Source of the DNA: DASRBN01 sp035294305
GTDB taxonomy: Bacteria > Chloroflexota > Ktedonobacteria > Ktedonobacterales > Ktedonobacteraceae
NCBI GenBank assembly: GCA_035294305.1
Contig: DATGLD010000051.1
Location: forward strand, 186,001 to 250,000
Reading direction: 5' to 3'
DNA: 64,000 nucleotides
Part shown: one piece after another, positions 16,901 to 25,539 of the stretch
Layout of the letters: each line of letters starts with the position of its first letter
Numbering within the stretch: the first letter of the stretch is position 1
Made by a program: the position numbers and the translations under genes
The notes under the pieces: model-generated
What the model was told of the DNA's origin: nothing
Seen by the model: the letters and a program-made list of their open reading frames with translations, nothing else
Database searches by the model: none

Positions 16901-17632
16901 GCGATTGAAAATTATGCCGCCTGCCCACGCCGCTATGCCTATAGCAGCATTTACCGCTTCCACCTTGAGGAGGAGGCATACCAGCTTTTCTGGCAGGCAA
17001 CGCGGGAAACGCTGGATGCCCTGCAAAAACGGCTAGACGAGGGCAGGCAGGCAGGAGAGCAGCAGGGACAGCAGCAACAACTCCTGAGCCGGCAAGAAGC
17101 AGAGGATTTGTTCACACAGCGCTGGCACAACCACGATGGTCACACCTTCCCTTTTGCCTCGCTCTATGAGCAACATGGGCGCGAGGTGACCGAACTGCTG
17201 CGCCGCAAATTGCTTGAGGGCCGCAATGGAGATACACGAGAGCAGCTGCGTCAAAGCTACACTGTGACTATCGCGGGCAAGAGCATCGAGGTGCCAGTAG
17301 ATAGCGTCGAGGTGGCCACGCAGGGCGAGAAGCCGGTCAAGTTCATCCGGCGGCGTTTTGGCAAGGGCAAGACGAAACCGGCGCCGGGCACGAGGGAGTT
17401 GCTCTACGCGCACGCCTCGCGCCAGCACCATCCAGGCCAGAACATCGAATTGCATTACCACAACCTGAGCACGGGCGAAACGTTCGAGGTCAAACTGACA
17501 GCGAAGAAGGAGCAGAGCCTGTATCATGAACTGGAACAGGCCATCCAGGGCCTGGAACGCCACGAGTTTCCGCCGAAGCCCGACGCGTTTGCCTGCCCGA
17601 CGTGCCCATTCTATTTGATTTGCCCGGCATAA
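13988..17632 (+). CDS. ImmA/IrrE metallopeptidase - UvrD-type helicase - Fe-S nuclease-like fusion
   Basis: 1214 residues in one frame. Residues about 1-220 form a DUF955 peptidase: HELGH at 88-92 inside TLAHELGHAVLHH, and ELVANLFAAELLMP at 162-175 with the third zinc ligand. Residues about 230-900 are a complete SF1A helicase: Walker A GPGSGKTS at 253-260, STFHAFC, DEFQD, VGDANQAIYGFRG, NYRSRPDI, VMTVHASKGLEFP and VATTRARD. The end is RecB/AddB-like: CPRRYAY with C979, and C1203, C1206 and C1212 spaced like an AddB/Cas4 iron-sulfur cluster. The usual D-x-K nuclease motif is not obvious after D1105. IrrE/ImmA enzymes cleave repressors after DNA damage and UvrD-like enzymes unwind damaged DNA, so a damage-response role is inferred. 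Confidence 0.9.
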   Translation: MNERMQDEAAKAIEAAHKLLSDFRAAHPGWQDDKTPVDELASWLELEVATFHPDDYPQGTYGFFEAGEKMIWLCRGLPETFRRFTLAHELGHAVLHHADGRTTYPRSIAPATPFDSIDAKNVEGKTCQEPDIREEVTPLTFQQQAEELLGAGVAYDPRSQRELVANLFAAELLMPLERVRALYLSSHIPAKELTTIFNVSQAAMLNRLAGLVGEQPEQFTTDRGSRPDMPKKQYDEFQRAAIEAPAPALIVAGPGSGKTSTLIGRADYLIHELGVQPGRILALTFSRKAAGEMQERLQGILDAVSIPPTVSTFHAFCAELLRTYGHLVGLRQDFTFVDDVEGYFLLRRLAAELPLRHYQNLAAPTMYFPAILGAISRAKDELVTPAHYKKLAGDMLAQARNEEEVQAAEKALEIAEIYALYQQRLEQQGDTDFGGLVMLAVQLLQEHPEVCSELQQKYQHILVDEFQDINRASGVLLRLLAGERRNAWVVGDANQAIYGFRGASPANIANFKDDYPDAVILPLSRNYRSRPDIVSLAQTFRRELLESGTDAGELGSVQTARSDLPGTYVTLAVAANETCELNGLVDDIRHKHAQGYSFRDIVVLCRTRAQARKVTQALATAELPVSERGGLLEQEHIKNLLSIVMLLADSSGMGILRAARQPDHPLSQDDIEALLLAAREQKCDLIDLLLRGEAPIAMSAQGGRSLARLSSILNVLRFNTSVWALLASYLLLETSLVRDLLSTPDHPQASALLADYDGLLQLARYYDQQQQTLRAQDALARGEDTPQPPPLKELASGFLDYLSVLLALRQDGGNRRDGAENGNEPLPDVIRVMTVHASKGLEFPIVYLPFLVSRRFPMQKRAQTAPPPHAMLPPECEGDAAHESGEACLFYVATTRARDHLVLSYGERYGKMNYKRSPYIDVLIRGLPEERITRLLWQNESPRQSPLLPDVSSQPSESFIAALQPEMLSVTAIENYAACPRRYAYSSIYRFHLEEEAYQLFWQATRETLDALQKRLDEGRQAGEQQGQQQQLLSRQEAEDLFTQRWHNHDGHTFPFASLYEQHGREVTELLRRKLLEGRNGDTREQLRQSYTVTIAGKSIEVPVDSVEVATQGEKPVKFIRRRFGKGKTKPAPGTRELLYAHASRQHHPGQNIELHYHNLSTGETFEVKLTAKKEQSLYHELEQAIQGLERHEFPPKPDAFACPTCPFYLICPA

Positions 17633-17650
17633 CCCACTATTTTCCAGATC

Positions 17651-18103
17651 TCACTTGCCTCGCTTTTGCAACTCCTGATACGCTGCAAGGAGAAGTATAG
17701 CGAACGGGACCAATATGAGCGTTGACTGAAGTGTATACTTGCGGGCATACCTGTCCCTATGTGCCAGCTCAAACGCCACCTCCTGCTGGACACTTTTGCG
17801 TCTCGTGAGAGCGATGGCATAGAGGAGCAGCGGTACATAGTTAAGAGCTATCCACAGCAAGCAACAGCCTATGATAGCTGCGAAAAGCGCGTGGGCGGGG
17901 CCATGGAGGAACGCGAAGTACAGCGAGAAGAGGCCAAAGGCAGCGCATCCGAATACCCCAAGCCCGAATTCGATCAGAATAAACCTGGGGCCGTGAAAGG
18001 CGATGTCCAGGGCCGCCAGTTTCCGCACATTGATCATCCTTTCGCTCGCCAGCATATCCTCTCGCAGTTGTATAGCATCGTCTCCTGAGGAACTGTGATC
18101 CAT
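17651..18103 (-). CDS. Small membrane protein of unknown function
   Basis: 150 residues with about three hydrophobic helices (residues about 40-65, 70-97 and 127-143) and a charged N-terminus. AAAGGAGAAA precedes the ATG. No family was recognised. It is convergent with the helicase fusion gene, 18 bases away, and lies 62 bases downstream of the unknown gene at 18166-18678 on its own strand. Confidence 0.6.
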   Translation of the reverse strand: MDHSSSGDDAIQLREDMLASERMINVRKLAALDIAFHGPRFILIEFGLGVFGCAAFGLFSLYFAFLHGPAHALFAAIIGCCLLWIALNYVPLLLYAIALTRRKSVQQEVAFELAHRDRYARKYTLQSTLILVPFAILLLAAYQELQKRGK

Positions 18104-18165
18104 AAGTTTTCTCCTTTCCTATTCTGATTCAAGCCTTGTCTCATGAGCAAAGAGCGGTGCGTGAA

Positions 18166-18678
18166 CTAAGAAATGACCGGAACAATTGCAGCGGCTGTTG
18201 CAGCCTCTTCTTCCTGCTGCTTATACAGGTACCAACCGAGGGTGGTGAGCAGAGCAAGATCATGCAGGTCGCACGCGTCCGGCTCGAGTTGGACATGCTT
18301 GCCACGCTTCAAGTGAAGCAGGGGCCTACCCTCTTGATCGAACCAGGTCCAGACAGTGTGCCAGAAGCTGCTACACTGCCACCTGTATTCGCGCCCATCA
18401 GGGAAAAGGAGAGTGGAATGGCCGCTCATCCCGCGTTTGACGCTGGCCAACTCGGTGCGTGTATCGAGGGCCAGGACGGTGATGGTCCGGGATAGGTTTT
18501 TGCGCTCAAACACCCAGAGACCATCCGCGGCCTCGGCGCGAGCTTGCGATGAAAATGCCCCGCTATAGGAGAGGCTAACCAGCACTTCATCGCCTGCACG
18601 CAGTTCGTATTCAGCGCGCAGCAGGTGAGGATGGACCCACTGCAATTCTTCTCCTATGCATTCGTTGATAGATTTCAT
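18166..18678 (-). CDS. Hypothetical soluble protein
   Basis: 170 residues from the ATG at 18678 with AAAGGAACG upstream; an upstream in-frame start at 18810 would add 44 residues without a good site. The sequence is rich in beta strands and aromatic residues (YELRAGDEVLVSLSYSG, YRWQCSSFWHTVWTWFDQEG), which recalls tubby/LURP-like barrels only in composition. A C-terminal Ala-rich hydrophobic stretch may touch the membrane. Function is unknown. Confidence 0.55.
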   Translation of the reverse strand: MKSINECIGEELQWVHPHLLRAEYELRAGDEVLVSLSYSGAFSSQARAEAADGLWVFERKNLSRTITVLALDTRTELASVKRGMSGHSTLLFPDGREYRWQCSSFWHTVWTWFDQEGRPLLHLKRGKHVQLEPDACDLHDLALLTTLGWYLYKQQEEEAATAAAIVPVIS

Positions 18679-18983
18679 TGTCGTCGTTCCTTTCATTGAT
18701 GCCGGACGAGAGTCATCACTCTTCCTGAGGTAAAGCATAGACGTTCGTATCATCGCGATACGTCCTGGTAGCCATAGCTGTACTCCTTCACAGGCATCCT
18801 TATAGAGCAATTCTACGGCAATAGTGGCGCTTTCACATCGTTAGAGTGGCCTATCGACCTTGCCTATTTTTCCAGAAGAGGCCAGGTTGAGCATCGAGCG
18901 TCCTACGACATGAGGATGGGGCGTGGCGTGCCAGAAAAATCCGGCTTTGGGTCGAGGCTCTCCTCTTTTTCTGCGGCAGGGCA
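18679..18983. other. Intergenic spacer upstream of the 18678 gene
   Basis: 305 bases between a gene start and the stop of the LuxR regulator. Part could encode an N-terminal extension (to 18810). I see no RNA gene, clear terminator or repeat. Confidence 0.4.
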
Positions 18984-21902
18984 TCAAATGAGTTGGCGTG
19001 CGATGGCGTAACGCACAGCGGCAGTGCGCGAGGTGACGGAAAGTTTATTGTAGATGGAGCGGAGATGGGCATTGACGGTGCGGGGGCTGATCACCAGTTG
19101 CGTGGCGATCTGGGCGTTGGTGAGACCCTGTGCCAGCAGGTGCAACACCTCCATTTCGCGCGGGCTCAGGTTGTCAGGAGTCCCTGGAGACTGGCGAGCC
19201 TGAGATGTGTCGCGCCAAGCGAAAGCTTGTTCGGGGGACAGCGTGCGGCCAAAGGCCCGGGCTGCGGCGAAGGTGGCAGGATCGAGTTGGATACGGGTCA
19301 TAGTGATGGTGCGCTCATAGGCCGCGCGCTCGGCGGATGAGAGGGAAAGCCGAGCACTATCGCGTAGGGCCTCCGCCGCACCCAGCAGGTGCGCTGCCCA
19401 GCGCGCTTCTTGCTGCCGCGACGCAGTTGCAGCCATTCCCTCAAGCGCTGCAATCATGCCGGGAGCATCCTGTAATGCACGCAACAGTGCGAGGCTCTCG
19501 ACCCAGTATCGACGCGCAGCCTCCCTGCTTCCTTGTAGCACGGCAACGCACGCCAGGGAAAAGAGGGCATTGGCAACACTCTGGCGACTGCCGACTTCCT
19601 GGAAAAGCTGCAGGCTTTTCTGCAATAGCGACTCTGCGCTGGCGGCCTCTCCCTGGTACAGCTGCGCCTGCCCGAGCAGCAGGAGCGCCTGAGCGACCCC
19701 CTCATCAAGACCCACCTTGCGAAACAGAATAAGCGCTTCCCGACCTATCAGGGAGGCACGCTCAAACTCAGAAAGCCTCAAACTGAGACGTGCCATGCCA
19801 AACAGCGACCAGGCAATGCCCTCGTTATTCTTCAGGACTTGAAAGAGTGCGAGGCTCTCATTCAGCAGGGCACGAATTTCCTCCGGCGGCTTTTGCCTGA
19901 TGAACCGCCCACCCAGCGCCATAAGCGAATAGGCCAGACCACTTCTATCATCCAACACTTGATAGTGCTTGATACTCTCCTCCAGCAAGGAGCATGCCTT
20001 AGCATCATCTCCGCGAGCCGAGAAAATGATACCCAGGCGATGCAGCGCCAGCGCCATACCTTGCCGGTCTAATAGTTGCTGGGAAAGGTCCAGGCCTGCC
20101 TGACAGAGCGTTGCCGCCGTTGCCAGGTCTCCCTGAAGCAGGGCAAGCCAGCCTGCCCAGCTCAGTGCTCTCGCCCGCACAGTGGTCGCCTGTGGGTCCT
20201 GCGATGCTACCTCCAGCGCCATGTGAAGCCATTCGCGTCCCTCAACGACGTATCCGCGAATGGTCCAGAAGCGGGCAAGGGCGACACAGAGCCGCAACAC
20301 CTGCTCACTCGCCCGGGACTCGAGCAGCCAGCGTAAGGCAGCGCGGAAGTTGTCGTGTTCCCGCTCCAGGGTTGCGAGCCAGGCCGCCTGGGAAGGGCCA
20401 TAGAGTTCTGGTGCTGTTGTCTCAGCTACGCGCAGGAAATAGCTCGCGTGTGCCTGCGCAGCAGCACGCAACTCGCCAGCTTCCACCAGGCACTCCAGGC
20501 CAAAAGCCCGGATCGTCTCAAGGAACTGCAAGCGCGGAGCATCCTGACCCCTGCTCACCTGCAGCAGGCTCTTATCCAGTAGCGAGGAGACCAGATCCAG
20601 CAGGTCCTCCCCCGTTTCATCGAATTCCTGGCGGACGGTGGCAGCCGCTTCCAGCGTGCAGCCACCTACAAAGATCGAGAGGTGGCGGAATAACGCCTGC
20701 TCCCGGTCATTCAGCAGATCATAGCTCCACGTGATCGTCTGCTGCAAGGTTTGCTGGCGTGCAGGGACATCGCGCGCGCTGCTTATGAGGCGCTGCCCCT
20801 GCTGCAGGCCCATGAGCAGCGCGCGCGGGGAAAAGAGCTTAATGCGGGCTGCCGCCAGTTCGAGCGCCAGCGGTAGCCCATCCAGGCGCCGGCAGATCTC
20901 AGCAACTGCCATGGCGTTCTCCGGGGTCAGCTGAAAATCTGGACTGACCTCCTGAGCACGCTGGCAGAAGAGGGTTACTGCGCTCGAACTGGAAAGCAGC
21001 GTTTCCGCGGAAAGCGAGTTCGGATTGGGCAAGGCCAGAGGAGGGACGGGGAAGACCTGCTCGCCTCGCAGGTGCAGCACTGCCCGGCTGGTCACCAGCA
21101 ACTTCACAAGAGGGCAAGCGAGAAGCAATGCCAGGAGGTGTGAGGCGGAGCTAAGTACCTGCTCGAAGTTATCCAGGAGCAAGAGGAGCCGCCGGTCACG
21201 TAGGAAGGACAGCAGGCGCTCTTGCTGGGACTGGACCGGCGTCGCCTTCACGCCCAGGGTCCCGGCGATAGTTGGAAGAACCAGCTCAGCCTCGGTGATG
21301 GAGGCAAGCGAAACAAAGTAGACCCCGGCCCGAAATTCCTGCCGCACCCGCTCGGCGACCGCCAGGGCCACGCGTGTCTTGCCGACACCTCCGGGTCCAG
21401 TCAAGGTCAGCAGTCGTACCTCATCGCGCAATAAGAGGTTACAGATGGCGGCAATCTCCTGTTCGCGCCCAACAAAGGAGGTCAACTGGACGGGCAAGAG
21501 GCAGGGCCACTGCTGCTCAGGTGAGCTTTGTGGCGGAACAGGTGCGAGTGGCGAAGCCTCGTGTGTGTCTAACTCATCTCTAGCTGCTGTCTCTTGAGCC
21601 GCCAGTCTGGCCGCGATGGCTTGCAGGCGCGTGTTCGTCAAGGTAGCCGAATGGCCAAGGTAGGCGCGGTACAGCTTCCCGCCGCGCTTGCGATACGCTC
21701 GCCAATACCACCCGCCGCGCCGATTGCCTGCTCGCTCCTTGCGCGCGGTGAAGGTCCCGAACGGGCTACGAAAAGCGAAGCGCGTGGCAGTATCCAGCCA
21801 GGCATACCAGGCAGGTGTTCCCACCGGCAGCCGGCCGTTTTGTCCATCGCTCAGATAGAGCAGCGCCTCCCCTTCTACGATGGGGATGGATCGATCATCC
21901 AT
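18984..21902 (-). CDS. Large LuxR-family ATPase transcriptional regulator
   Basis: 972 residues. Residues about 1-100 form a small basic domain (AWYAWL, WRAYRKRGGKLYRAYLG) common in such proteins of this group and possibly nucleic-acid binding. An AAA/NB-ARC-type ATPase begins at about 140 with TSFVGREQEI, Walker A GPGGVGKT at 169-176, and LLLLDNFEQVL as Walker B. A long array of TPR-like helices follows (about 480-860). The C-terminus is a LuxR HTH, LSPREMEVLHLLAQGLTNAQIA with ISPRTVNAHL. The layout matches MalT/LAL-type regulators, in which a ligand bound by the TPR region triggers ATP-dependent activation. The target is unknown. Confidence 0.88.
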   Translation of the reverse strand: MDDRSIPIVEGEALLYLSDGQNGRLPVGTPAWYAWLDTATRFAFRSPFGTFTARKERAGNRRGGWYWRAYRKRGGKLYRAYLGHSATLTNTRLQAIAARLAAQETAARDELDTHEASPLAPVPPQSSPEQQWPCLLPVQLTSFVGREQEIAAICNLLLRDEVRLLTLTGPGGVGKTRVALAVAERVRQEFRAGVYFVSLASITEAELVLPTIAGTLGVKATPVQSQQERLLSFLRDRRLLLLLDNFEQVLSSASHLLALLLACPLVKLLVTSRAVLHLRGEQVFPVPPLALPNPNSLSAETLLSSSSAVTLFCQRAQEVSPDFQLTPENAMAVAEICRRLDGLPLALELAAARIKLFSPRALLMGLQQGQRLISSARDVPARQQTLQQTITWSYDLLNDREQALFRHLSIFVGGCTLEAAATVRQEFDETGEDLLDLVSSLLDKSLLQVSRGQDAPRLQFLETIRAFGLECLVEAGELRAAAQAHASYFLRVAETTAPELYGPSQAAWLATLEREHDNFRAALRWLLESRASEQVLRLCVALARFWTIRGYVVEGREWLHMALEVASQDPQATTVRARALSWAGWLALLQGDLATAATLCQAGLDLSQQLLDRQGMALALHRLGIIFSARGDDAKACSLLEESIKHYQVLDDRSGLAYSLMALGGRFIRQKPPEEIRALLNESLALFQVLKNNEGIAWSLFGMARLSLRLSEFERASLIGREALILFRKVGLDEGVAQALLLLGQAQLYQGEAASAESLLQKSLQLFQEVGSRQSVANALFSLACVAVLQGSREAARRYWVESLALLRALQDAPGMIAALEGMAATASRQQEARWAAHLLGAAEALRDSARLSLSSAERAAYERTITMTRIQLDPATFAAARAFGRTLSPEQAFAWRDTSQARQSPGTPDNLSPREMEVLHLLAQGLTNAQIATQLVISPRTVNAHLRSIYNKLSVTSRTAAVRYAIARQLI

Positions 21903-22059
21903 TGGTGCTTCTACTCATTTCCAGGGCTTGCAGGACGACAGTTCCAGAACAGTATAGCACATGTTCGGGAACCGCTTTCATCAAGGCTGATCATCTGAAA
22001 GCGAGCGCAGCGTTGAAAGTCTTCTCCATCAGCAAAAGCAGGATTGGATATCCTGACCC

Positions 22060-22857
22060 CTAATAGCCCTGACAAATTTCCTCTTCCCCATACATGCCTC
22101 GATATTGGGGAGGCAGCATCTCCGCGATGCTGCGCATGACCTGTTCGGTTGCCGCGTCGATATCCTCACGTGTGATCTTTGTACCCGCAGGTTTCAAGAT
22201 GATCGGCGGACCGTAGGCGATGGTGACACGCGGGCGGAACTTTTTCAGCGCGTGTTCGCTGCCCCAGATCGCTACCGGCACAACCGGCACACCCGAACGC
22301 AGCGCGATCATGCCCAGGCCCGCATGTCCTTTCGCCAGCGTGTGTGTCTTACTACGTGTGCCCTCCGGAAACATCATCAGCACTTTGCCCTGTTTCAACT
22401 GTTCACTGGCTGCGCGAATGGCCTGGCGGTCGCCTTCGCCGCGCCTGACCGGAAAGCCACCCATGAAGCGCACGAGCCAGCCTACTCTGCTGTGGAAAGC
22501 CTCCTCCTTCGCCATCGCGACCACTTTATAAGGAAGAAAGGCAGGAATGAGCGGAATATCAGTCCAAGAGAGGTGGTTAGCGGCGATAATGAGAGGTCCT
22601 TTTGATGGGAGATTCTTGCGCCCTAGCACACGCACGCGCATGACAAACGGAAAGATAATGTATGCCAGGATACGAATCAGATTCCAGGCGACGAGCGGTG
22701 TGTCATACGGTTCGTACAGATTTTTTTCCGGCTTTTTCGCTTTAGTAGCCTTTATTGGCCCGGCGGATTTTTGCTGCGAAGGCTGCGAGCCCGCCGACTG
22801 TTGCTGCGCATCGTCGTGCCCGCCAGAAGTGGTAGTTGAATTGACGTCCTGCGTCAT
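22060..22857 (-). CDS. plsC: 1-acyl-sn-glycerol-3-phosphate acyltransferase
   Basis: 265 residues. The acyltransferase HX4D motif is NHLSWTD (H95, D100), and the second motif is FPEGTRS (about 164-170). Later PVVPVAIWGSE completes the family pattern. A hydrophobic helix at about 58-75 anchors it to the membrane, where it acylates lysophosphatidate to phosphatidate. The first 45 residues are a Gln/Ser/Lys-rich extension not needed for the fold. Its ATG overlaps the stop of the cytidylate kinase gene by four bases, so translation is probably coupled, as in many genomes where cmk and plsC are adjacent. Confidence 0.92.
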   Translation of the reverse strand: MTQDVNSTTTSGGHDDAQQQSAGSQPSQQKSAGPIKATKAKKPEKNLYEPYDTPLVAWNLIRILAYIIFPFVMRVRVLGRKNLPSKGPLIIAANHLSWTDIPLIPAFLPYKVVAMAKEEAFHSRVGWLVRFMGGFPVRRGEGDRQAIRAASEQLKQGKVLMMFPEGTRSKTHTLAKGHAGLGMIALRSGVPVVPVAIWGSEHALKKFRPRVTIAYGPPIILKPAGTKITREDIDAATEQVMRSIAEMLPPQYRGMYGEEEICQGY

Positions 22858-23552
22858 GCTGGATCCTCCAGATAACTAGAGATGAGATCAAGTACCTGCT
22901 CAACCGTAAGGTTGTCGGTCGCAATCACAATGGCATCCGGGGCGGGCCGCAGGTTATCGTGATCAATCTCGTCGCGGCGCGCGATATCCTGCACTACTTC
23001 TTCTAACGATGGAAGTTGCCTGCTCACTACACCCCCAGCTTGCCGCTGCTGTTCCAACTCGGCATAGCGCCGGCGAGCACGCTCCACCAGGCTGGCAGTA
23101 AGATAAATTTTCAGTTCGGCATCTGGCAGGACCACGGCACCAATATCGCGTCCGACCATCACGACATGGCCTATCTGCCGCGCCAGGGCACGCTGCTGAG
23201 CAATGAGTATGGCGCGTACCTCAGGATGAGCCGAGACAATGGAGACGGCACGCGTAACAGGGGCGCTGCGAATATCCCAGGTGATATCGCGTCCTCCTAC
23301 GGTGACGGTATACTGGCGGCCATCCTGAATGTGCGGATGGCTGATGTCGATGTGGGCATGTTCTGCCAGCCGCGCCAGGGCGGGTCCATCGTTAATATCG
23401 ACGCCTTCCCGCAATGCCAGCCATGCGACCGCACGATACATTGCCCCCGTATCGATATAGAGATAACCTAATCGCTGCGCCAATAGTTCCCCCACCGTAC
23501 TCTTGCCGGACCCGGCAGGCCCATCGATAGCGATACACGCCGGCTTCTGCAT
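22854..23552 (-). CDS. cmk: Cytidylate kinase
   Basis: 232 residues from the ATG at 23552, with GGAGGG close upstream; an ATG five codons earlier lacks a site. The P-loop is GPAGSGKST, followed by YIDTGAMYRAVAW, the CMP-binding signature. The long insert with GRDITWDIRS is the bacterial NMP-binding domain, and MVGRDIGAVVLPDAELKIYL is also diagnostic. It makes CDP from CMP. It is upstream of plsC with a four-base overlap. Confidence 0.95.
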   Translation of the reverse strand: MQKPACIAIDGPAGSGKSTVGELLAQRLGYLYIDTGAMYRAVAWLALREGVDINDGPALARLAEHAHIDISHPHIQDGRQYTVTVGGRDITWDIRSAPVTRAVSIVSAHPEVRAILIAQQRALARQIGHVVMVGRDIGAVVLPDAELKIYLTASLVERARRRYAELEQQRQAGGVVSRQLPSLEEVVQDIARRDEIDHDNLRPAPDAIVIATDNLTVEQVLDLISSYLEDPA

Positions 23553-23601
23553 GTTCCCTCCGTACATTTATCGATGCCGATACCCAGTCAGAGGGATTAT
23601 A

Positions 23602-24342
23602 TCACATCAACCCTTTCACCTCCTCTTCTACGAGGTACCTCCACTCCCCCACCGCTAAATTCCCCAGCGTGAGTTTCCCCACTGCCACCCGTTTCAACTC
23701 TAAGACCCTGTATCCCACCGTAGAGATCATCCGCCTCACCTGCCTCTTGCGCCCCTCGCGGATCGTCACGGCCAGCCTGCAATTTCCGCCTATGCGCTGC
23801 ACAATGTGCACCCTTGCGGGTGAGGTGCGGTAGCTGCGTTCGTCGTCCACGACTACGGTTACCCCTTCGCGTAGGGCCGCCAGGGCTTCCCCGGTCGGAC
23901 ATCCCCGCACCAGCGCTTCGTAGTGCTTTTCGGTTGAGTAGCGGGGATGTGTCATGCGCTGAGCGAAATCGCCGTCGTTGGTCAGCAGGAGCAGGCCGCT
24001 GGTATCAATATCCAGGCGGCCCACGGGATAGACGCGCAAGCGACGAAGTTCGCCAGGAAGTAGGTCGAGCACGGTCGGGCGTCCCTGCGGATCAGAAGCG
24101 GTGGTTACATAGCCAACGGGCTTGTGCAGCATGATATAGACATGTCTGGTGGCCGCCTGCACTGCTTTGCCATCGACAGTCACTGTATCGCGTTGCGGGT
24201 CGATGCGCGTACCCTGGGTGGTAATCGTAGCGCCGTTTACTCTCACGCGCCCGGCCGCGATAAGCCCCTCGGCATGGCGGCGCGATGCCACGCCGGCGTG
24301 AGCCAGAAAACGGGCCAGCCTTTCGCCCTCTTGCTGTGTCAT
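23602..24342 (-). CDS. RluB/RsuA-type rRNA pseudouridine synthase
   Basis: 246 residues from the ATG at 24342. An N-terminal S4 RNA-binding domain (LARFLAHAGVASRRHAEGLI) precedes the catalytic domain. The motif GRLDIDTSGLLLLTND contains the catalytic Asp. EGRKRQVRRM and LKRVAVGKL near the end fit the RsuA/RluB group, which modifies one uridine of 16S or 23S rRNA; which one cannot be told here. The start overlaps the stop of the upstream DUF2851 gene by four bases, and a GGGGA site lies inside that gene. Confidence 0.9.
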   Translation of the reverse strand: MTQQEGERLARFLAHAGVASRRHAEGLIAAGRVRVNGATITTQGTRIDPQRDTVTVDGKAVQAATRHVYIMLHKPVGYVTTASDPQGRPTVLDLLPGELRRLRVYPVGRLDIDTSGLLLLTNDGDFAQRMTHPRYSTEKHYEALVRGCPTGEALAALREGVTVVVDDERSYRTSPARVHIVQRIGGNCRLAVTIREGRKRQVRRMISTVGYRVLELKRVAVGKLTLGNLAVGEWRYLVEEEVKGLM

Positions 24343-25538
24343 AGCATTCCCCATTCGTATTTGCCGGCAATACAGCGCGTGCAAAGTTTCTCGCGGCATG
24401 TCGCGGCATAGATATAGTGCAATCCCTGCTGCTGGCAGGCGCTCCTGGGTTCGCGCTCCATCTGAAGCTGCCGACACATAGCGCGCGTGATGGTATTAGA
24501 AGAGAGTGACGGATACCTTACATAGAGGCTTTCAGCCTGTTCTACGAGTCGCGCATCGTTCTCCAACAGGCCCACAGTGGCTGCGAATGGAAGTACGACA
24601 TTGCAGATCAGGATGTCCGTGCGCGCCGCACTCAGACCTTCGAATATGGCACGGATGCGAGGTATAATTGGCGATTCTGTTGATTGGTACCGGAAGTGAT
24701 CATAAGGGTCCACATATGCCAGAAGCAGGGCTTCTCGCAGTGCCTCCCACAAGCCATTGACGCGCCACTTCCGGACAAGGCGGCCCAGGGTGCGCAGGCG
24801 GCCAGCATCTAGAGGCGATGGTTCGCCGGTGTGGCCCAGCGGTTCGGGAACATCGCCCTTGCCCAGTATATCGAGCAGATACAGACCGGCGGCACGAAAG
24901 AAAGCGCGGTCGCGCCCGTATCCAAAACCCTCGGCAAGTGCGGTTATCAAGCAGGTATCATAGGCGCTGAAATTGCCGGCGGGGGAAACTGTGCGCAAGA
25001 TGGCGAGCAGAGCCTGTGTCTTTTGCTCGAAACGCAGCAGGCCAGCAAAGGTCAGCAAGCGAGCGCGTTCGACATCGCTCATACGCGCAAAGTTCTGCTG
25101 GCACGCCCACACAGGCGGGTCATAGGTGGCAGGCGGCAGATCACTGAGACAGCAGGTAGGGATGATGCTGCCGTCCTGGCGCCGTATGGGGGTCCGGTCA
25201 TCATAAATCAAGACCACATGCAGGACAACATTGTTGTAACGCGGGTCAATGTGGTGCGCGTGGGCAAACCAATCGCTGGAGCGAATATGAAATTCGACAT
25301 CGCCGGCTACCCGTTTTTCGTTCCATTGGCGCTCTGAATCCTTCCCTGCCGCTACCTTTCCATCGTACGTAAAAATGAGTACCGTATCGCGCAAATCAGG
25401 CCCCAGTGAGCCTCCTGGACGACCATGGAAATCCACCCGGCAGATGGCGCCATCACTGAGCGGCAGGAGCGCGTCGCGAGATAATGACCACCAGCGACGG
25501 GCAATATCGGCTTCGTAGAGATAGGCATACGCGTTCAC
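24339..25538 (-). CDS. DUF2851 family protein
   Basis: 399 residues. GDVEFHIRSSDWFAHAHHID followed by PRYNNVVLHVV is the conserved core of DUF2851, whose biochemical role is not established. A C-terminal cluster of cysteines and histidines (CQQQGLHYIYAATCREKLCTRC) could bind a metal or be structural. It follows the coiled-coil gene after one base and overlaps the pseudouridine synthase gene by four bases, so the three probably form one transcript. Confidence 0.8.
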   Translation of the reverse strand: MNAYAYLYEADIARRWWSLSRDALLPLSDGAICRVDFHGRPGGSLGPDLRDTVLIFTYDGKVAAGKDSERQWNEKRVAGDVEFHIRSSDWFAHAHHIDPRYNNVVLHVVLIYDDRTPIRRQDGSIIPTCCLSDLPPATYDPPVWACQQNFARMSDVERARLLTFAGLLRFEQKTQALLAILRTVSPAGNFSAYDTCLITALAEGFGYGRDRAFFRAAGLYLLDILGKGDVPEPLGHTGEPSPLDAGRLRTLGRLVRKWRVNGLWEALREALLLAYVDPYDHFRYQSTESPIIPRIRAIFEGLSAARTDILICNVVLPFAATVGLLENDARLVEQAESLYVRYPSLSSNTITRAMCRQLQMEREPRSACQQQGLHYIYAATCREKLCTRCIAGKYEWGML

Positions 25539-25539
25539 T

